A DNA stretch of 39,420 nt from Alphaproteobacteria bacterium. Its GTDB lineage: Bacteria > Pseudomonadota > Alphaproteobacteria > UBA6615. The stretch covers positions 1 through 39,420 of the forward strand of contig JAPUHN010000137.1 in NCBI GenBank assembly GCA_027297685.1, given 5' to 3'. The position numbers and the translations under genes were made by a program. Positions 17,516 to 27,409 of the stretch are shown here, in pieces (the first letter of the stretch is position 1; each line of letters begins with the position of its first letter). The notes under the pieces are model-generated. The model saw only the letters and a list, made by a program, of their open reading frames with translations, did not search any database and was not told where the DNA came from.

Positions 17516-18376
17516 ATGGCACGCCTTGAAGCGGACGGCCCCAACGCCAAACAAATCGAATTTTGGAATAGCCCGGTTGGTGACAGCTGGACGGAGATGA
17601 TGGACAGCCAAGACCGGATGCTCGGCCCTCTCGGCGAGGCGGCTATGGCCGCAGCCCAGATCGCGCCGGACGACCGCGTAATCGATATCGGCTGTGGTTG
17701 CGGCACCACAACTCTAGAGTTGGCGCGCCGTGTAGGACCGGCGGGGTATGTGCTCGGCATCGACGTGTCGACCCCCATGCTTGAGCGCGCCCGCGAAAGG
17801 GCGGCGCGTGAAGAAAACAGTTCCCTCGACTTGCAAAACCGCGATGCGGCCACCTATCAATTCGAACCACAATCGTTCGACCGCGCTTTCTCACGTTTCG
17901 GCGTGATGTTTTTCGCCGATCCCGCTGCGGCGTTCTCTAACATTCGCGCTGCGTTGAAATCGGGCGGCCGGTTGGCGTTCGTGTGTTGGCAGCCGCTTGA
18001 GCTTAATCCCTGGATGGCGAAGACGATTACCGTGGCGACACAATATCTCGAAAGACCTGACCCTCCGGGTCCCGACGATCCGGGTCCGTTTGCGTTCCGC
18101 GAACCAGATCGCGTGAATGGAATATTGTTCGATGCTGGTTTTACCGGCATTGAGATCACGCCGAACCGATTAGCGCTCGATTTCGGGCTCGATATCGAAA
18201 GTGCCGCGAGCAAGCTAACTCAGCTTGGTCCGATGTCGCAGCCGATCGCCCAGGCGACTGCGGATATCCAGGCTCGAATCAGGGCTGACCTGGCGTCGGC
18301 TATCGAAGATTATCTCACCGACGATGGGGTAAAGATTGACAGCGCGACTTGGATCGTCAGCGCCGAAAATCCGTAA
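17516..18376 (+). CDS. Class I SAM-dependent methyltransferase
   Basis: About 286 residues. A Rossmann-fold methyltransferase with motif I as VIDIGCGCGTTTLELA (near residue 60), followed by YVLGIDVSTPMLERA for the SAM ribose contact, and DRAFSRFGVMFFADP further on, resembling UbiE/Methyltransf_11 proteins. I chose ATG 17516 because AGGT lies 8 bases upstream; an overlapping GTG at 17513 is possible. The substrate is not recognisable. It lies between marR and aroQ, with no sequence-visible functional link. Confidence 0.83.
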   Translation: MARLEADGPNAKQIEFWNSPVGDSWTEMMDSQDRMLGPLGEAAMAAAQIAPDDRVIDIGCGCGTTTLELARRVGPAGYVLGIDVSTPMLERARERAAREENSSLDLQNRDAATYQFEPQSFDRAFSRFGVMFFADPAAAFSNIRAALKSGGRLAFVCWQPLELNPWMAKTITVATQYLERPDPPGPDDPGPFAFREPDRVNGILFDAGFTGIEITPNRLALDFGLDIESAASKLTQLGPMSQPIAQATADIQARIRADLASAIEDYLTDDGVKIDSATWIVSAENP

Positions 18377-18457
18377 TATCGCAGTGTGGTATCGTTGCGA
18401 TGACTCGGCCTCTGTGATAACCGCTGGGCCGATATTCATAAGCTTAGGTACGGACGC

Positions 18458-18910
18458 GTGGCAGAAAGCCCGACGGTGTGGGTCCTTAATGGACCGAACT
18501 TAAATTTATTGGGCGAGCGCGAACCCGACATCTATGGCGGCGAGACTTTGGCCGACATCGAGAAGCGCTGCGCCAAAGCGGCCAAGCAGGCGGGTTTGAA
18601 GCTGGAGTTCCGTCAAACCAACCATGAAGGCGAGCTGGTCGAGTGGATCCAGGAAGCCCGCGAAAGCGCGTCGGGTCTGGCAATTAATGCAGGCGCCTAC
18701 ACGCACACATCGGTGGCGGTCCATGACGCCTTACGGCTGTTGGCCATCCCCATTGTCGAAGTACACTTGTCGAACATATTTGCGCGCGAAGAATTTCGCC
18801 GTCATTCTTATGTCAGCGCCGCCGCTACAGGTGTCATATGCGGTTTCGGTGGCGACAGTTATGTGTTGGCTCTTCAGGCGCTGACAAACCGGATTTCCGA
18901 CGAGAGCTAG
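18458..18910 (+). CDS. aroQ: Type II 3-dehydroquinate dehydratase
   Basis: 150 residues, the usual type II length. Motifs: [19 protein letters not shown] at the N terminus (the loop with the catalytic arginine and tyrosine), [29 protein letters not shown], and the active-site segment [18 protein letters not shown]. It dehydrates 3-dehydroquinate in the shikimate pathway. The start is a GTG at 18458; no ATG gives the complete N terminus. It is the first gene of an aroQ-accB-accC-aat run with very short spacers, a grouping widely conserved in alphaproteobacteria. Confidence 0.95.
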   Translation: MAESPTVWVLNGPNLNLLGEREPDIYGGETLADIEKRCAKAAKQAGLKLEFRQTNHEGELVEWIQEARESASGLAINAGAYTHTSVAVHDALRLLAIPIVEVHLSNIFAREEFRRHSYVSAAATGVICGFGGDSYVLALQALTNRISDES

Positions 18911-18919
18911 AGCGCCGCC

Positions 18920-19375
18920 ATGGACGATAAATTCGACGTTGATGCAGATCTGGTTCGCAAGCTGGCCGAACTGTTGGCCGAAACCGGGCTCGGAGAAATT
19001 GAATACGAGGACGCCGGAAAGCGGATCAGAGTAGCGATGCCCGGCGCGGCGCCGGCAAATGTCTCGACCGCGCCGATTACCGTCCCGGCAGCGAACGAGG
19101 GAAACGCGACCGACAGCCAAAGTCCGGACGTCATGAACCATCCCGGCGCCGTTACGTCGCCGATGGTCGGCACCATCTACATGTCGCCCGCGCCCGGCGA
19201 GCCACCCTTCGTACGCCCCGGCGAAACCGTCGACGAAGGACAAACGATCCTTGTGGTGGAGGCGATGAAAACATTCAACGAGATCGCGGCGCCATGCTCG
19301 GGGAAACTGTCGCGGATCATCGTTGCGGACGGTCAACCGGTCGAGTACGGCGAAATCCTCGCCCTGATCGAATAG
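18920..19375 (+). CDS. accB: Acetyl-CoA carboxylase biotin carboxyl carrier protein
   Basis: 151 residues. An N-terminal helical segment is followed by an Ala/Pro-rich linker (about residues 45-75) and a biotinyl domain with the acceptor lysine in VVEAMKTFNEI and the thumb-containing beta barrel (SPMVGTIYMSPAPGEPPFV). Biotinylated AccB carries carboxylate between AccC and the AccA/AccD carboxyltransferase in the first step of fatty-acid synthesis. It starts 10 bp after aroQ and is followed 15 bp later by accC. Confidence 0.96.
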   Translation: MDDKFDVDADLVRKLAELLAETGLGEIEYEDAGKRIRVAMPGAAPANVSTAPITVPAANEGNATDSQSPDVMNHPGAVTSPMVGTIYMSPAPGEPPFVRPGETVDEGQTILVVEAMKTFNEIAAPCSGKLSRIIVADGQPVEYGEILALIE

Positions 19376-19390
19376 GCCCGTTCGAGCCCG

Positions 19391-20731
19391 ATGTTCGAGA
19401 AAATACTCATCGCGAACCGGGGCGAGATCGCCCTACGCATTCACCGCGCTTGTAAGGAAATGGGCATCGCCACCGTCGCAGTCCATTCGACGGCCGATGC
19501 CGAGGCGATGCATGTGCGTCTTGCCGACGAAAGCGTTTGTATCGGCCCGCCGGCAGCAAGCGAAAGTTATCTCAATATTCCCGCCATTGTCTCGGCGGCG
19601 ACGCTGACGAACGCCGGCGCCATTCATCCCGGATATGGATTTTTGTCGGAGAACGCCAACTTTGCCCACATCGTCGAAGAGCATGGTTTTACCTTTATCG
19701 GGCCGAAATCCGAGCACATCGCCAAGATGGGTGACAAAGTTGCGGCCAAGGCCGCGATGCGCGCCGCAAACGTACCGGTTGTGCCGGGCTCGGACGACGC
19801 CGTTAGCAGTGCCGCCGAAGCCGCCGTTATTGCCGAGGAAATCGGCTATCCGGTGTTGATAAAAGCGGCCGCTGGCGGTGGCGGACGGGGCATGAAAGTC
19901 GTAACCCGTGGCGATGAAATTGCCGCAGCGATAAGCATGGCGCAGAACGAAGCACGGACCAATTTCGGCGATGCGACGGTGTACTTGGAAAAATATCTCG
20001 CAAGGCCACGCCACATCGAAGTCCAAATACTGGCCGACGGACAGGGTAATGTGGTTCACTTGTTCGAACGCGATTGCTCGTTGCAACGCAATCATCAAAA
20101 AGTTCTGGAAGAAGCGCCCGCCCCGTCGCTCGACACGGCAACGCGGCAGCGGATTGGCGAGATCTGTTGTGCAGCGGCGCAACGTATCGGATATCGCAGC
20201 GCCGGCACGTTCGAGTTCTTATTCGAGGATGGCGAATTTTATTTCATTGAAATGAACACCCGAATCCAGGTCGAGCACCCGGTAACGGAAATGATCTGCG
20301 GGGTCGATATTATACGCGAGATGATTCGCATCGCAGCGGGGGAATCATTGTCGTTCAATCAAGACGACATCACCCTCAACGGCCATGCGATCGAGTGCCG
20401 AATCAATGCCGAAAGTCCCGACACGTTCGCCCCTTCACCCGGCCGAATTACCGAATTTCACACGCCTGGGGGCCTTGGCGTGCGCGTCGATTCGGCTCTA
20501 TACGCCGGCTACACCGTGCCGCCCTATTACGATAGTTTGGTCGCCAAGTTGATCGTCCACGCCGGCAATCGTGAAGATTGTCTACTTCGGCTGCGGCGGG
20601 CGCTCGACGAAATGGTCGTCTCGGGAATCGAAACCACCATTCCGCTGCATCAACGCGTGATCGATGACCCATCTTTCCAAGCTGGTGATTATGATATCCA
20701 TTGGCTTGAAAAATTGGTGGCACACAACTAA
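19391..20731 (+). CDS. accC: Acetyl-CoA carboxylase biotin carboxylase subunit
   Basis: 446 residues, the expected AccC length. It has the N-terminal [20 protein letters not shown] motif, the ATP-grasp glycine-rich loop [14 protein letters not shown], the metal-binding [16 protein letters not shown] segment and the biotin-carboxylase C-terminal domain. It carboxylates the biotin on AccB using bicarbonate and ATP. accA and accD are not in the window, as is usual. Confidence 0.97.
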   Translation: MFEKILIANRGEIALRIHRACKEMGIATVAVHSTADAEAMHVRLADESVCIGPPAASESYLNIPAIVSAATLTNAGAIHPGYGFLSENANFAHIVEEHGFTFIGPKSEHIAKMGDKVAAKAAMRAANVPVVPGSDDAVSSAAEAAVIAEEIGYPVLIKAAAGGGGRGMKVVTRGDEIAAAISMAQNEARTNFGDATVYLEKYLARPRHIEVQILADGQGNVVHLFERDCSLQRNHQKVLEEAPAPSLDTATRQRIGEICCAAAQRIGYRSAGTFEFLFEDGEFYFIEMNTRIQVEHPVTEMICGVDIIREMIRIAAGESLSFNQDDITLNGHAIECRINAESPDTFAPSPGRITEFHTPGGLGVRVDSALYAGYTVPPYYDSLVAKLIVHAGNREDCLLRLRRALDEMVVSGIETTIPLHQRVIDDPSFQAGDYDIHWLEKLVAHN

Positions 20732-20740
20732 CCCGCGCCA

Positions 20741-21391
20741 ATGACGGTTCTGACACCGCAAATCCTTTTGGGCGCCTACGCCAGCGGCATCTTCCCGATG
20801 GCGGAAAGCCGCCACGATTCTGATCTTTACTGGATCGACCCCGATGTGCGCGGCGTCATCCCCTTGATCGATTTTCATATACCCCGCCGCTTGCGGCGCA
20901 CGTTGCGCAATGGCCCTTACGAAATCCGCTCCGATTCAGATTTTGTCGGCGTGATCAGGGGGTGCGCCGAACCAACGCGGATGCGTCCGGATACCTGGAT
21001 CAACACCGAGATCGAAGGGCTCTATAACGCGTTGTTCGATATGGGCTTCGCCCACTCGGTCGAAACGTGGCAGGACGGAGAGTTGGTCGGCGGGCTCTAT
21101 GGTGTTTCTCTGGGCGGCGCATTTTTCGGCGAGAGCATGTTTTCGCGCGCAAGCGACGCCAGCAAGGTTGCGCTATGCCATCTTGCCGCGCGTCTTCGAA
21201 AAAGCGGCTATACGTTGCTCGATTCGCAATTCCTAACCGAGCATTTGCGTCAGTTTGGCGCGATAGAAATCAACCGCCCGGAATATAAAGCGCGTCTTGC
21301 GGCGGCGATAAAGGTTACCGCGGTCTTTCAGTCCGAACTCTCCGGCGATGAGTTGGAAGCGTTCATACAATCGACCACCCAGACATCGTAG
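20741..21391 (+). CDS. aat: Leucyl/phenylalanyl-tRNA--protein transferase
   Basis: 216 residues with Aat motifs: LLGAYASGIFPMAE at the N terminus, GVIPLIDFHIPRRL, HSVETWQDGELVGGLYGVSLGGAFFGESMFS in the core, and LDSQFLTEHLRQFGA. It adds Leu or Phe to proteins with N-terminal Arg or Lys, creating N-degrons read by ClpS, which is also encoded in this window together with ClpA. It follows accC by 9 bp. Its last 64 bp overlap the 3' end of the opposite-strand DUF2155 gene. Confidence 0.96.
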   Translation: MTVLTPQILLGAYASGIFPMAESRHDSDLYWIDPDVRGVIPLIDFHIPRRLRRTLRNGPYEIRSDSDFVGVIRGCAEPTRMRPDTWINTEIEGLYNALFDMGFAHSVETWQDGELVGGLYGVSLGGAFFGESMFSRASDASKVALCHLAARLRKSGYTLLDSQFLTEHLRQFGAIEINRPEYKARLAAAIKVTAVFQSELSGDELEAFIQSTTQTS

Positions 21392-21768
21392 ACGGGGTGC
21401 TCGAGCGCCGACAGAGCCGGACTCGACGCAAACATCCAACCGCTGAATAAAGGAACCGGCTCGTCGCCGGGACGAATGTCGGATATTTCCAGGAAAGCCG
21501 TACTTTCTGGCGGTTCGGTCGGTGGCGCCTTGTGGCACGCACGAACGCGAATTGACAAGGTTCCAAAGCGAACCTCTTCTTCAGTCGAAACCGGGAAGGA
21601 GGATATTCGCGCCGTCACCTTGTCGAGGCCTTGCAAAACGGCGCCCGGGCTGGCTGGCGGTGCGAGCGACGGCTCATCGCCTGCCGGTTGAGCGAGTGTC
21701 GGCAAAACCCAAAGAACTGCCGCCAGTCCAAATGCCGTTGCCGCACTGGGCGCGCGCACCCTGGTCAT
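21328..21768 (-). CDS. DUF2155 domain-containing secreted protein
   Basis: 146 residues with an N-terminal signal peptide (hydrophobic AAVLWVLPTLAQ, cleavage near residue 27) followed by the DUF2155 domain: LDKVTARISSFPVSTEEEVRFG, then ESTAFLEISDI and FSGWMFASSPALSALEHPVYDVWVVDC. Function is not established; in alphaproteobacteria it is regularly found beside aat/accC and MlaD/NDUFA12 genes, as here. Two cysteines in the mature part could form a disulfide. It converges on aat with a 64-bp overlap. A periplasmic location is inferred from the signal peptide. Confidence 0.87.
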   Translation of the reverse strand: MTRVRAPSAATAFGLAAVLWVLPTLAQPAGDEPSLAPPASPGAVLQGLDKVTARISSFPVSTEEEVRFGTLSIRVRACHKAPPTEPPESTAFLEISDIRPGDEPVPLFSGWMFASSPALSALEHPVYDVWVVDCMNASNSSPESSD

Positions 21769-21799
21769 CCGCGTAACTCGGTCCTCGGGCGCCTGATCA

Positions 21800-22246
21800 C
21801 TACCCGTCCGTTGCCAGAAAAATTATCTCCGACACCGTATCCTCCAACGACTTGTAATCGCGCGTCTTCACAATTTCGCCACCCGCGGCAATCGTGTCGG
21901 TCGCGGTTCCGGGAATCAGACGCAGATATTTGTTGCCCAACAACCCCTCGCTGGTCACCACTGCCTGGGTATCGATCGGCAGTTGGACTTTGGTGCTGAC
22001 GGTGAACAGTATGACGGCCTCGAAGCTGTCGGTGTCGAGCACGCGATCGGTTACCGTGCCAACTTTCACCCCGCTGATTCGCACGTCGCTGCCGACTTCC
22101 AGCCCGCCGATCTTGAGAAAGCGGGCTTCCAGGCCAATGCCGTCGACGGCGCCGACTTCGGTCGCCTGAAGGGCGAAGATCATAAACCCGGCGGCAACCA
22201 CGATCACCACGCCACCAAGCAATGTTTCCACCATACTGCGTTTCAT
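21800..22246 (-). CDS. MlaD-family lipid-transport protein (second of a tandem pair)
   Basis: 148 residues: one N-terminal membrane anchor (about residues 8-27), then an MCE/MlaD domain (IGLEARFLKIGGLEVGSDVRISGVKVGTV, TSEGLLGNKYLRLIPG). MlaD proteins form periplasmic hexamers bound to an MlaEF ABC transporter and move phospholipids between the membranes. The start overlaps the end of the preceding MlaD gene by 4 nt (ATGA), so the two are translationally coupled. No mlaE or mlaF is nearby. Confidence 0.88.
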   Translation of the reverse strand: MKRSMVETLLGGVVIVVAAGFMIFALQATEVGAVDGIGLEARFLKIGGLEVGSDVRISGVKVGTVTDRVLDTDSFEAVILFTVSTKVQLPIDTQAVVTSEGLLGNKYLRLIPGTATDTIAAGGEIVKTRDYKSLEDTVSEIIFLATDG

Positions 22247-22731
22247 CGCTGGCCCTCCGTTGCCACACCGCGAGCGCGTCTGCGCACCTGTTTGGCGCGG
22301 CTGATAATCAACGCGAGCAGGTCTTCCAGAACCAACGAATCCTGCGTGATGGCAATTTCCTGTCCTTCGCCGATGAGCGCGTCGCCGCCGCCGATGTCCA
22401 GTTGGATAAACTTTTGACCGAATAGTCCATCGGTTTCAATCGATGCCGTGGCGTCGGTATCTAACACCACACCGTCGTCGATTCGCAGCACCGCGATGGC
22501 GCGGAAATTTTCGTCGAGGCGAAGCTCTTCTACCTGACCGACGGGCACGCCCGCAGCGCGTACGATACTGCCGGCGCTAAGGCCGTCGGCGCGGTTAAAA
22601 CGCGCCGTGATTTCGTAGCTGCCGTCGCTAAAGCCGCTCCGGGCAAAGACAAGAACAACGATCACCACAAGTGCCGTGATGATCGCGACGCCGATCCAGG
22701 TTTCGAATATTTCGCGTTTGGCGGCGTTCAT
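22243..22731 (-). CDS. MlaD-family lipid-transport protein (first of a tandem pair)
   Basis: 162 residues with an N-terminal membrane helix (about residues 13-31) and an MCE/MlaD domain (YEITARFNRADGLSAGSIVRAAGVPVGQV, TDGLFGQKFIQLDIGG). It shares fold and motif positions with the downstream copy but clearly differs in sequence, so the pair is an old duplication or a hetero-oligomer rather than a recent repeat. A basic C-terminal end (RAKQVRRRARG) is unlike the partner. It lies 35 bp after the NDUFA12 gene on the minus strand. Confidence 0.86.
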   Translation of the reverse strand: MNAAKREIFETWIGVAIITALVVIVVLVFARSGFSDGSYEITARFNRADGLSAGSIVRAAGVPVGQVEELRLDENFRAIAVLRIDDGVVLDTDATASIETDGLFGQKFIQLDIGGGDALIGEGQEIAITQDSLVLEDLLALIISRAKQVRRRARGVATEGQR

Positions 22732-22766
22732 TTAAATGTCAGCGCTCCGCGAAGGCTGTTGCGAGA

Positions 22767-23120
22767 TTATTGCGGCGTCCACGGTTCGTAGTCGCCGGTA
22801 TTGCGCCGGCGCCTGCCACCGCGCAAGACACTGCCCGGCGGAACATAGGCTGCCCGCGTGCCGGTCAGATTTGGTACATGTTCCTTTTGCCAGGAATAAC
22901 GGTTTGTATCGTCCAGCGGTGAGTCGGTCATGTAGTGCAGCCACGCATGCCATTCCGACGGTACCTTGCTGGCCTCGGGATCGCCCCTGTAGACGACCCA
23001 TCGGCGTTCGCGACGATAGCCGCGGCGGCCGCGGCCCCGGTAATACCGGTTACCGAACGCGTCCTCGCCCACCTTGTTTCCGGCGAACCACGTCTTCAGC
23101 AGCGTCCCAATAGTCGCCAT
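22767..23120 (-). CDS. NADH:ubiquinone oxidoreductase subunit NDUFA12 family
   Basis: About 117 residues from the ATG at 23120; the in-frame start at 23162 adds residues the family lacks. Typical features: GTLLKTWFAGNKVGEDAFGNRYY, then RRWVVYRGDPEASKVPSEWHAWLHY and a Pro/Arg-rich C terminus ending near YEPWTPQ. The family is an accessory subunit of complex I shared by alphaproteobacteria and mitochondria (B17.2 homologue). It is the first gene of a four-gene minus-strand group with the two MlaD genes and DUF2155. Confidence 0.93.
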   Translation of the reverse strand: MATIGTLLKTWFAGNKVGEDAFGNRYYRGRGRRGYRRERRWVVYRGDPEASKVPSEWHAWLHYMTDSPLDDTNRYSWQKEHVPNLTGTRAAYVPPGSVLRGGRRRRNTGDYEPWTPQ

Positions 23121-23162
23121 TAGGCATTTTCCCGATCCGTTAAGCGGACACCTTAAGGGCAT

Positions 23163-23500
23163 CCGATCTTCGATGGCTCAACACGCTGGCTGGAATATTG
23201 CACCGGCACCCCGTAACGTCTAGCCGCCGCGGCGACCTCCGAACCACCTTAAAATAGGACTCTAGATTTATGCACTATTTTTACTAATCCACAAAATATA
23301 GTTGCGGCGCAAAGATGTAGTGGTATAGCGTGATGGTCCACCGAGATGTAGTAGCGTGAGAACATAAGTGGTTGATTTGACGTTGCGACTCGGTGGGGGC
23401 CGCGAACGGTTGGGGGTTAAAACGAGAACCGACACGGTTTCCCTGGCACAGTAGGCGCAACCATCCCCTCTGGCGAGCGCCCGTTATTGGGGGTTTCAAC
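23163..23500. other. Divergent intergenic region upstream of nrdJ
   Basis: About 340 bp without a supported gene. It contains an AT-rich stretch with a candidate NrdR box (23289-23304), an adjacent perfect 11-bp palindrome TTGCGGCGCAA (23302-23312), and an imperfect direct repeat GATGTAGT...AGCGTGA (23314-23333 and 23345-23359). I saw none of the conserved sequence of an adenosylcobalamin riboswitch (B12 box). The promoter of nrdJ is most likely in the AT-rich part. Confidence 0.5.
23289..23304 (+). promoter_or_regulatory. Candidate NrdR box upstream of nrdJ
   Basis: CCACAAAATATAGTTG matches about 12 of 16 positions of the NrdR box as I recall it (acaCwAtATaTwGtgt). NrdR represses ribonucleotide reductase genes in response to ATP/dATP. 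Known sites usually occur as pairs about 31 bp apart; I see only a weaker candidate 17 bp upstream (23272-23287), so the call is tentative. Confidence 0.4.
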
Positions 23501-26500
23501 ATGCGGATCGAACGCCGTTTCACGGCCGAGGGCGAGAGCCCGTATTCGGATATTACGTTCCGCACAACAACCAGCGAAATTCGCAATCCGGACGGTTCGG
23601 TGGTGTTTTCGGCCATTGATATTGTCGTGCCTGATGGTTGGAGTCAGGTTGCCTGCGATATTCTGGCGCAGAAATATTTCCGCAAAGCCGGCGTCCCATC
23701 GAAGCTTAAGGCGCTGGCGGAAGACGATGTACCGGAGTTTCTGTGGCGGCGAACCGAAGACGCAGAGGCACTTAAAGCCATTCCCGAGGACGACCGTTAC
23801 GGCGGCGAGACCGACGCCCGCCAGATTTTTGACAGAATGGCCGGGACCTGGACCTATTGGGGCTGGAAGGGCGGATACTTCGATACCGAGGAAGATGCAC
23901 GGGCCTATTTCGACGAAACCTGCTTCATGTTGGCGCAACAGAAGGCGGCGCCCAATAGCCCGCAATGGTTTAACACCGGCCTTCATTGGGCCTACGGTAT
24001 CGACGGACCGGGCCAAGGCCACTATTTCGTCGATTACCGAAGCGGCAAGCTGACGCGCTCGAAAAGCGCCTACGAACATCCCCAACCCCACGCCTGTTTT
24101 ATCCAATCGATCACCGACGATTTGGTCACCGACGGCGGTATTATGGATTTATGGACGCGCGAGGCGCGGCTGTTCAAATATGGATCGGGTACCGGCACGA
24201 ATTTTTCGAACCTGCGTGGTTCGGGCGAACCGCTTTCGGGCGGCGGCAAATCGTCGGGTCTAATGAGTTTCTTAAAAATCGGGGATCGTGCGGCGGGCGC
24301 GATTAAATCGGGCGGCACGACGCGGCGTGCGGCCAAGATGGTGATCGTCGATATCGACCACCCCGATATTGAAGAATTCATCGATTGGAAGGTGCTCGAA
24401 GAACAGAAAGTCGCGGCGCTGATCGCGGGCTCTAAGATCTGCCATAAGCATTTGGCTGCGATTATAGACGCCTGCCACGAGCCAGACGTCGCAGGCGACG
24501 GCGACGAACGTTTCACTCCGGCGGAAAATCCAGCCTTGAAGCGTGCCGTCCGGGCCGCCCGCCGCGACATGGTTCCCGAGAACTATATTCACCGGGCCAT
24601 TCAGTTCGCACGCCATGGCCACCGCGAGATGGCGTTCCCAACCTACGACACCGATTGGGATTCAGAGGCGTACCGCACGGTCTCGGGTCAGAATTCCAAC
24701 AATACGGTGCGTGTGACCGATGCGTTTTTGAAGGCGGTCGAACGGGATGATGTGTGGAAACTGCGCCAGCGCACCGATGGCGCCACAGCAAAGACCGTAT
24801 CGGCGCGCGAGCTCTGGGATAAAATAGGCGCAGCCGCATGGTCGAGCGCCGATCCGGGAATTCAATTCGATTCCACAATCAACGATTGGCACACCTGCCC
24901 GCAGTCGGGCCGTATCAACGCCTCGAACCCGTGTTCCGAGTACATGTTTCTGGACGATACGGCGTGTAATTTGGCGTCGCTTAATCTACTCGCCTTCCGG
25001 CGCGACGACGGATCGATCGACATCGAGACCTTCGAGCACGCCGTGCGGCTGTGGACTGTCACCTTGGAGCTGTCGGTCTTGATGGCACAATTTCCATCGA
25101 AGGAAATTGCCCGACGTAGCTACGACTATCGAACCCTGGGTCTTGGATACGCCAATATTGGCGGCTTGTTGATGGCCTCTGGTATTGGCTACGACAGCAC
25201 CGAAGGCCGCGCATTGTGCGGCGCCTTGACTGCGTTGATGACCGGTGTCGCCTACGCCACGTCGGCTGAAATGGCCGGCGAGTTGGGAGCGTTTCCAGGA
25301 TACGCCGCAAACGCCGACGATATGCTTCGAGTTATTCGCAATCACCGGCGGTCGGTCCACAGTAAAACAACAGGATACGAGAAGCTGGCGACACGGCCAT
25401 TGCCGCTCGATGCGCACAGCACCCCGGATGCCGAATTGGTGACGGCAGCGCGCGCGGCTTGGGACCGGGCGCTGTCGCTTGGCGAGCGCCATGGCTATCG
25501 CAACGCGCAGACCACCGTGGTTGCGCCAACCGGGACGATCGGTCTGGTGATGGATTGCGACACCACCGGTATCGAGCCCGATTTTGCTTTGGTGAAGTTC
25601 AAGAAACTCGCGGGCGGCGGCTATTTCAAAATTATCAACCGCATGGTGCCCGAGGCGTTGAAGGTCTTGGGATATGACGAAGACACCACCGCCGAGATCG
25701 TCACCCATGCCGTGGGCCATGGAACGCTGGCAGACGCGCCGCACATCAACCATGAAGCGTTAGGCCAATTGGGTTTCGGCGACGCGCAGATCGCGGCGAT
25801 CGAAGAGGCGATCCCGAACGCATTCGATATCAAGTTCGCCTTCAACAAATGGACTTTGGGCGAGACGTTTTGCACTGCGACCTTGGGGATATCCGCAGAT
25901 CAGATCGAAGACTTCGCGTTCGATTTGCTCGAATATCTTGGTTTCAGCAAGGAACAGATCGAACTTGCAAATACCTTCGTCTGTGGCGCCATGACGCTCG
26001 AAGGCGCGCCCCACATCAAACCCGAACACTTGGCGGTGTTCGATTGCGCCAATCCTTGCGGCAGAACCGGGACACGCTATCTCTCCTCCGAAAGCCACAT
26101 TCGAATGATGGCGTCGGCGCAGCCGTTCATCAGCGGCGCGATCTCGAAAACGATCAACATGCCAAACGATGCGTCGGTGGCCGATTGCATGGACGCCTAT
26201 CAGCTATCATGGCAATTGGGGCTGAAGGCCAATGCGCTCTATCGCGATGGCTCGAAACTGAGCCAGCCCTTGCAGTCGCAAATTCTGTCCAGCGGTGACG
26301 ACGACGATGCGGCGGACAGCATCGATGATATCGTCGAAGCGCCGCCGGCGCGCCGGGCGGAAATTGTCGCTGAGCGTATTGTCGAACGCGTCATCGAGCG
26401 CGAGGTCGATCGCAGGCGTCTGCCCAACCGGCGAAAGGGCTATACGCAGAAGGCTATCGTCGGTGGCCACAAGGTCTATCTTCGCACCGGCGAATACGAT

Positions 26501-27223
26501 GACGGGACGTTAGGCGAATTATTCCTCGACATGCACAAGGAAGGCGCTGCCTTCCGCTCACTGATGAATAATTTCGCCATCGCCGTATCGATTGGCCTGC
26601 AATATGGCGTCCCCCTCGAAGAATTCGTCGACGCCTTTACGTTTACCCGGTTCGAGCCCTCGGGTCCGGTTGAAGGCAACGAAACGATAAAATTGGCCAG
26701 CTCGATTCTCGATTACGTATTTCGTGAATTGGCCATTAGCTATATGGGCCGTCACGATTTGGCGCATGTCGAGATCGACGATCTCGAGCCCGATACCGTG
26801 GGCCGTGGCGCGTCCGACGAGGCGCTTCAACCGTTGCCAACACCACGCGACATTGCGGTGAGCAACGGGTACGTGCGTGGCAGCCTGTCGGTGATCGAAG
26901 GGGGCCGGTCGAGCCCCGAAGGCTCTCCCCCCCACGCAAAAGTCGAAGCGAATTCGGAAGCGATTGCCGAAGCGACCGGCACCGACGGCGCCGTGCACAT
27001 GGACACTGATGCACAAGCCGGCGTCTTTACACTGACGCCACCCACCGACAAACAACTCGACCTCGAATACCTCGTCCAAGAAGAACGCACCGGACGCATG
27101 CGCACCGCACGCCTCAAAGGCTACGAGGGTGACGCGTGCTCCGAGTGCGGCAATTTCACATTGGTAAGGAACGGAACATGCATGAAATGCGACACCTGCG
27201 GAACAACCAGCGGGTGTAGCTGA
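23501..27223 (+). CDS. nrdJ: Vitamin B12-dependent ribonucleoside-diphosphate reductase
   Basis: About 1240 residues from the ATG at 23501, where the family N terminus ([15 protein letters not shown]) begins and a GGGGG ribosome-binding site precedes it. This is the long alphaproteobacterial class II reductase. Active-site segments include [11 protein letters not shown] with the first redox cysteine, and NPCSE near residue 475 with the thiyl-radical cysteine plus the Asn and Glu. A C-terminal region carries CSECGN and CMKCDTCG cysteine clusters that relay electrons or bind zinc. It makes deoxynucleotides using adenosylcobalamin, with or without oxygen. No nrdA/nrdB is in the window. A terminator follows at 27317. 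Confidence 0.96.
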   Translation: MRIERRFTAEGESPYSDITFRTTTSEIRNPDGSVVFSAIDIVVPDGWSQVACDILAQKYFRKAGVPSKLKALAEDDVPEFLWRRTEDAEALKAIPEDDRYGGETDARQIFDRMAGTWTYWGWKGGYFDTEEDARAYFDETCFMLAQQKAAPNSPQWFNTGLHWAYGIDGPGQGHYFVDYRSGKLTRSKSAYEHPQPHACFIQSITDDLVTDGGIMDLWTREARLFKYGSGTGTNFSNLRGSGEPLSGGGKSSGLMSFLKIGDRAAGAIKSGGTTRRAAKMVIVDIDHPDIEEFIDWKVLEEQKVAALIAGSKICHKHLAAIIDACHEPDVAGDGDERFTPAENPALKRAVRAARRDMVPENYIHRAIQFARHGHREMAFPTYDTDWDSEAYRTVSGQNSNNTVRVTDAFLKAVERDDVWKLRQRTDGATAKTVSARELWDKIGAAAWSSADPGIQFDSTINDWHTCPQSGRINASNPCSEYMFLDDTACNLASLNLLAFRRDDGSIDIETFEHAVRLWTVTLELSVLMAQFPSKEIARRSYDYRTLGLGYANIGGLLMASGIGYDSTEGRALCGALTALMTGVAYATSAEMAGELGAFPGYAANADDMLRVIRNHRRSVHSKTTGYEKLATRPLPLDAHSTPDAELVTAARAAWDRALSLGERHGYRNAQTTVVAPTGTIGLVMDCDTTGIEPDFALVKFKKLAGGGYFKIINRMVPEALKVLGYDEDTTAEIVTHAVGHGTLADAPHINHEALGQLGFGDAQIAAIEEAIPNAFDIKFAFNKWTLGETFCTATLGISADQIEDFAFDLLEYLGFSKEQIELANTFVCGAMTLEGAPHIKPEHLAVFDCANPCGRTGTRYLSSESHIRMMASAQPFISGAISKTINMPNDASVADCMDAYQLSWQLGLKANALYRDGSKLSQPLQSQILSSGDDDDAADSIDDIVEAPPARRAEIVAERIVERVIEREVDRRRLPNRRKGYTQKAIVGGHKVYLRTGEYDDGTLGELFLDMHKEGAAFRSLMNNFAIAVSIGLQYGVPLEEFVDAFTFTRFEPSGPVEGNETIKLASSILDYVFRELAISYMGRHDLAHVEIDDLEPDTVGRGASDEALQPLPTPRDIAVSNGYVRGSLSVIEGGRSSPEGSPPHAKVEANSEAIAEATGTDGAVHMDTDAQAGVFTLTPPTDKQLDLEYLVQEERTGRMRTARLKGYEGDACSECGNFTLVRNGTCMKCDTCGTTSGCS

Positions 27224-27227
27224 AGAG

Positions 27228-27261
27228 ATTCGAGTCGGGCTGGACATGTCCCGGCTCGAAT
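27228..27261 (+). other. Stem-loop just after nrdJ
   Basis: ATTCGAGTCGGG (27228-27239) pairs with CCCGGCTCGAAT (27250-27261), 12 bp with one G-U pair and a 10-base loop. It has no T-run. Placed 5 bases after the nrdJ stop, it may protect the mRNA 3' end ahead of the real terminator downstream. Confidence 0.5.
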
Positions 27262-27316
27262 ATCGGCCCCGCGCCCTCTCTCTCCCGGGCGCCGGGCCAC
27301 TCTCCTCCCTGACCTT

Positions 27317-27348
27317 GGGGTGTGCATTTGAGCACACCCCATTTTTTT
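27317..27348 (+). terminator. Intrinsic terminator of nrdJ
   Basis: GGGGTGTGC (27317-27325) pairs perfectly with GCACACCCC (27332-27340) around a 6-base loop, followed by A and seven T residues (27342-27348). This is a strong rho-independent terminator, which separates nrdJ from the RidA gene. Confidence 0.92.
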
Positions 27349-27409
27349 AGTGCAGCCCGGAACCGAGCTTTATACTGTTGCAAACGGATATTGCAGAGGA
27401 GTAACGACG

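Noticed and set aside
23163-23500. Cobalamin riboswitch upstream of the B12-dependent reductase
   Set aside because: The conserved B12-box and core sequences were not found by eye; a covariance-model search would settle it.
24986-25753. 255-codon open frame opposite nrdJ
   Set aside because: Antisense to the conserved catalytic region of nrdJ with no domain of its own.
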